Assembly: GCF_005876955.1 (NCBI RefSeq) | Contig: NZ_SSCL01000010.1 | Span: 85,975-149,974, forward strand | DNA: 64,000 nt | Reading direction: 5' to 3' | Source: Sinomonas gamaensis | GTDB lineage: Bacteria > Actinomycetota > Actinomycetes > Actinomycetales > Micrococcaceae | Shown: positions 61,146-64,000 of the stretch, piece by piece | Layout: each line of letters starts with the position of its first letter | Numbering within the stretch: position 1 is the first letter of the stretch | The notes under the pieces: model-generated | Told to the model about the DNA's origin: nothing | The model's database searches: none | What the model saw: the letters and a program-made list of their open reading frames with translations, nothing else | Position numbers and translations under genes: made by a program

Positions 61146-62624
61146 TCAGCGGGTCTGCGCGGCGGGCGCGTTTTCGGTCTCGTAGTCTTCGGCGTCGACA
61201 TCGCGGCCGTGCGGGTCCCACTTGTTGATCAGGATCACCAGGATGGCGATGGCCGGGACGACGGCGAGGACGAGCAGGGCCTTCATGCCCAGGGCCGCGG
61301 TGGCCAGGGGCCAGAACACGAGGCCTGCGATGGCGCCGAGGCGGATGCCGATCTGGGTGAAGCCCGTGCCGGCCCCGCGCAGCGAGGTCGGGTAGGACAT
61401 GGTGGCCATGGTCATTCCCTGGGCGCCGGGGCCGGCGGCGTGGCAGAAGATCAGCAGGCCGACGACGACGGATCCCAGGACGGACCAGGCGCCTTCGACG
61501 TTGCTGAGGCTGCCGGCGATGACCATGCAGGCGAAGGTGCCGCAGAAGCCGAGGAGCGCGAGCTTGCGCGGGCCGATGCGCCCGGAGAGCCTGGCTCCGA
61601 TGAACCCGCCGGTGACCCCGAAGCACAGGTTCAGGATCAGGGAGGAGACGATGTTCGTCATGACGTTCTGGGTGTGCAGCATGGCGAGCACGATCTGGCC
61701 CACGAAGAAGCCGACGGCGTAGTACTCCATCGACTGGCCCATGTTGATCACCCCGGATAGCACCGTCCGGGCACGGTACTTCTTGCTGACCAGCTTGCCC
61801 CAGGCCTGGGCGATGGTCATCTGGAACTGCTTGCGCTCTTCGAGGGGGTTGACGGCGTCCGGGGCCACCTCGGCGTCGACGCCGTAGGTCTTCTTCAGGA
61901 TCTTGGCAGCCTCGTCGAGGCCCAGGTTCTGGGCGGCCCATGAGGGGGATTCAGCCATGTACTTCTGCCGGACGAGCATGATGACCAGAGCGGGGACGGC
62001 GCCGAAGCCGACCACGATCCGCCACATCTGATTCTCGGGCCAGTGCATCGACTGGAAGAGGAAGTACACGGGCACGAGCAGCGCGAACGTCGAGGCGACG
62101 GCCACGTACCACATGGGCTGCCAGAGCGAGATGATCCCGCCCTTCTTGCGGTTGGACGCGTACTCGGCGAGGAAGCTGAAGGCGACGGGGAAGTCGACGC
62201 CGATGCCCACGCCCATGATGAAGCGGGCGATGACCAACGTCCAGGCGTCCGGTGCGAGCGCGCAGGCGATGGCGGCGACGACGAAGAACACCATGTCCGC
62301 CATGAAGACCTTGAAGCGTCCGAGCTTGTCGACGAAGTAGCCGCCGAAGACCGAGCCGACGAGGGCGCCGATCATGATGGACGCCGAGACCAGGGAGAGC
62401 ATCCCCGGGTCGAGGGCGAAGTCCTTGGCGATATAGGGCAGGCCGAAGGCAACTGAGGTGAAGTCGTAGGCGTCCAGGAAGATGCCGCCCAGCGCGATGA
62501 GGGTGATCGCGAAGGCCTTCCCCTTGTGCAGGTGGGTGCTGTTGACGAACTCAGTGACATCCTGCGCCGAACGCAGCACCACCCGTGCGGGGGCCTGCGA
62601 CGGGGGGACACTGGCTGCTGGCAT
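61146..62624 (-). CDS. MFS transporter (sugar/organic-acid symporter type)
   Basis: A 492-residue, 12-TM major facilitator. FLDAYDFTSVAFGLPYI is in helix 1, GGYFVDKLGRFKVFMADMV is motif A, and GVGIGVDFPVAFSFLAEYASNRKKG covers helices 4-5, resembling SP/AAHS-type symporters. The start at 62624 has GAAAGGAA; the frame extends 45 codons into the promoter region and is not used. It precedes the DapA-like and BKACE genes, and probably imports their substrate. Its promoter region contains motifs shared with the IclR gene upstream. Confidence 0.86.
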   Translation of the reverse strand: MPAASVPPSQAPARVVLRSAQDVTEFVNSTHLHKGKAFAITLIALGGIFLDAYDFTSVAFGLPYIAKDFALDPGMLSLVSASIMIGALVGSVFGGYFVDKLGRFKVFMADMVFFVVAAIACALAPDAWTLVIARFIMGVGIGVDFPVAFSFLAEYASNRKKGGIISLWQPMWYVAVASTFALLVPVYFLFQSMHWPENQMWRIVVGFGAVPALVIMLVRQKYMAESPSWAAQNLGLDEAAKILKKTYGVDAEVAPDAVNPLEERKQFQMTIAQAWGKLVSKKYRARTVLSGVINMGQSMEYYAVGFFVGQIVLAMLHTQNVMTNIVSSLILNLCFGVTGGFIGARLSGRIGPRKLALLGFCGTFACMVIAGSLSNVEGAWSVLGSVVVGLLIFCHAAGPGAQGMTMATMSYPTSLRGAGTGFTQIGIRLGAIAGLVFWPLATAALGMKALLVLAVVPAIAILVILINKWDPHGRDVDAEDYETENAPAAQTR

Positions 62625-62660
62625 TGGAGTTCCTTTCGCGGAAGCACCTCTGTGTGCATC

Positions 62661-62674
62661 CGATATTTCGAACA
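62661..62674. promoter_or_regulatory. Candidate IclR operator (transporter promoter)
   Basis: CGATATTTCGAACA is the exact reverse complement of the element at 63664-63677. It lies 37 bp upstream of the MFS start. Confidence 0.65.
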
Positions 62675-62826
62675 TTGGTCGAAGTGACGGTGACAGTTGA
62701 CCGAGAGTTATGGTGACTTGGAACACGGGGAGTCTATGGACAGACCACGGACAGGTCAAGCAGTAGCTCGAATCGGTGGAGCTGAAAAAGGCTGAAGCGA
62801 ACGAACATCGGCAGAATCTCGTACTG

Positions 62827-62846
62827 CTGTTCGAGATATTGAACAG
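62827..62846. promoter_or_regulatory. Candidate IclR operator, palindromic variant
   Basis: CTGTTC-GAGATATT-GAACAG has perfect 6-bp arms and the same TGTTCGA-ATAT core as the other two sites. It lies between the IclR stop and the MFS promoter. Confidence 0.55.
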
Positions 62847-62853
62847 CCGCCGC

Positions 62854-63609
62854 TCAGCGGTAGCCGAGCTCAGAACTGAGGCTGGCGGCCCCCTCGGCTG
62901 CCAGCCCTGCCCACTCGGCGGGGGCGCGCTGGCTCCAGCGCATGTCGGGTACCGAGATGCTCAGCGCCGCGACGACCGTACCGGTGTGGTCTCGGACGGG
63001 GGCGGCGACGCACGTCACGTCCGGGTTGGACTCGCCGGACTCGAAGGCGATCCCGGAGGCTCGGATCTCGTCCAGCTGGTTGGCTAGCACGTGCGGCTCG
63101 CTGATGCTCCTGGGAGTGAGCTTGGCTAGGCCGCCGCGAAGGAGGCGCTTGCGCTCGGAATCAGGCAGGTGGGCGAGCAGTGCCTTGCCGACGGCGGTGC
63201 AGCTTGCGGGGACGTGGCCCCCCATCCGGGAGACCATCCGCACCGACTGCGTGCTGTCCACCTTGCAGACGTACGCCACGTCGGCACCGTCGAGGATGCC
63301 CACATGAACCGTCTCGTCGCACTTCGCCCCCACGGACTCGGCCACTCGGAGCCCCACCGCGCGCAGGTCCAGCCGCTCGGCGAAGGCATTCCCCAGCCGG
63401 AAGACGCTGAGGCCCAAGTGGTACGTGTTCGTGCGCTCGTCGCGCCGCAGATACCCGCGCTCCGTCAGTGTGACGAGTAGCTCGTGCACGGTGGTCCTGG
63501 GAAGCTCGGTCCTCTGGACCACCTCGGGGGCGGTGAGCCCGTGCCGGGCATCCATGAACAGCTCGAGCACGTCCAAGCCCCTCACCAGGGCAGGTGTCAG
63601 ACGCGCCAC
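62854..63609 (-). CDS. IclR-family transcriptional regulator
   Basis: A 251-residue IclR protein: N-terminal winged HTH (ALVRGLDVLELFMDARHGLTAPEVVQRTELPRTTVHELLVTL) and a GAF-like effector domain (ETVHVGILDGADVAYVCKV; GHVPASCTAVGKALLAHLP; SGIAFESGESNPDVTCVAAPVRD). I choose the GTG at 63609 because AAAGGAG lies 6-7 bases upstream; the GTG at 63615 overlaps that site. It is upstream of, and in the same direction as, the MFS-DapA-like-BKACE genes. A 14-bp element is repeated in both upstream regions, so it likely controls itself and them. Confidence 0.9.
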   Translation of the reverse strand: MARLTPALVRGLDVLELFMDARHGLTAPEVVQRTELPRTTVHELLVTLTERGYLRRDERTNTYHLGLSVFRLGNAFAERLDLRAVGLRVAESVGAKCDETVHVGILDGADVAYVCKVDSTQSVRMVSRMGGHVPASCTAVGKALLAHLPDSERKRLLRGGLAKLTPRSISEPHVLANQLDEIRASGIAFESGESNPDVTCVAAPVRDHTGTVVAALSISVPDMRWSQRAPAEWAGLAAEGAASLSSELGYR

Positions 63610-63663
63610 AGCCACTCCTTTCGATCACCGACCCAACTGGTCTCTGACTGCAGATTACCCTCC

Positions 63664-63677
63664 TGTTCGAAATATCG
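63664..63677. promoter_or_regulatory. Candidate IclR operator (own promoter)
   Basis: TGTTCGAAATATCG is the exact reverse complement of 62661-62674 and lies 54 bp upstream of the IclR start. Confidence 0.65.
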
Positions 63678-63863
63678 CGCATTGTCCGAGAGGACGGGCA
63701 CCTCACATATGTCCACGGAATCATGCCCGGGAACTGTTCCAAAGGCGGCGTTCGGTTCTCCTCCGCCTTCACCCTTCGTGAGGCCGCCGATGGGGCGGAT
63801 AGCTTCTTTCGTGGCTCTCGGCATCGACGAGGGGCTGGATGACATCCCGGATTGGGTGGAGCT

Positions 63864-63959
63864 TCACCCGTCGGCCAGGAAGGTGCGCTCGTTGGCCAGG
63901 GAGAAGCGGTAGTCCGGCATCTGGCCCTCGCGGCGCCACTGGGGTTCCTTGAGCTTCAC
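63864..63959 (-). pseudogene. Truncated DUF202 (YidH-like) gene stub
   Basis: A GTG-started minus-strand frame of 31 codons encodes QWRREGQMPDYRFSLANERT then FLADG and a stop. The first part matches the N terminus of DUF202/YidH membrane proteins, where RFSLANERTFLAWIRT leads into the first TM helix. Here the match breaks off exactly before that helix and a stop follows within two codons. No remainder of the protein was found further left. It is a relic; bases 63678-63863 and 63960-64000 hold nothing else I recognise. Confidence 0.75.
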
Positions 63960-64000
63960 CGGCTGCTGGCTTCCGGGAGGGCGACGGTGCGGAAGCCGCA

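Noticed and set aside
1..64000. tRNA, rRNA, IS elements, prophage genes and CRISPR arrays
   Set aside because: No T-loop-like or CCA-ended structures in intergenic regions, no transposase or integrase motifs and no regularly spaced repeats were seen on reading the intergenic DNA; a covariance-model search would be decisive for small RNAs.

Overview
The window looks like the origin-proximal chromosome of a high-GC actinobacterium, most likely a member of the Micrococcaceae (Arthrobacter/Sinomonas-like). This is inferred from gene order, GTG starts, high GC and actinobacterial families such as DUF4193; no 16S gene is present. The left end carries the conserved rpmH-rnpA-yidD-yidC-jag-rsmG-parA-parB block, so dnaA and dnaN should lie just left of base 1. 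No rRNA, tRNA, IS element, prophage or CRISPR array was found.

Layout. 0.2-5.8 kb: ribosome/RNase P/membrane insertion/segregation operon. 5.8-8.9 kb: a 3-kb stretch with no credible gene but six parS sites (a seventh lies inside parA) and eight DnaA-box-like sequences in two clusters. 8.9-16.9 kb: trxB-trxA, a membrane protein with only the N-lobe of a pseudokinase, murJ, a NUDIX hydrolase, CCA-adding enzyme and a histidine phosphatase; the order resembles the mycobacterial trxB2-mviN-mutT4-pcnA region with several genes missing. 16.9-17.4 kb: an attenuator-like leader and two microproteins. 17.5-24.0 kb: secreted protease, GT87 enzyme, PAP2-diacylglycerol-kinase fusion, HrpB helicase. 24.0-27.2 kb: small redox and membrane proteins with a TetR regulator.

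27.2-41.3 kb: three regulator-linked modules. A DauR/YheO-type regulator faces an operon of MHS transporter, Rid protein, D-serine-dehydratase-like PLP enzyme, N-acyl-D-amino-acid deacylase and rhodanese, which reads as D-amino-acid use. A FadR-type regulator leads asparaginase, aspartase and an asparagine permease, converting Asn to Asp to fumarate. A TetR regulator faces a DHA2 efflux pump, followed by a DUF4193 gene.

41.4-64.0 kb: accessory catabolism. A five-gene operon (CE4 deacetylase-like hydrolase, MHS transporter, SDR, ketopantoate-reductase-like protein, M20 amidohydrolase) has a 4-nt overlap at every junction and faces a double-Lrp regulator. Then come a YCII/ECF sigma pair, a LacI-controlled FrcBCA-like sugar ABC transporter, and a cluster with LysR, MFS, FAD enzyme, BKACE, DapA-like aldolase, a second MFS and IclR. 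Two gene relics were found that are too short or broken to appear as open frames: a DapA-family fragment near 38.5 kb and a DUF202 stub near 63.9 kb.
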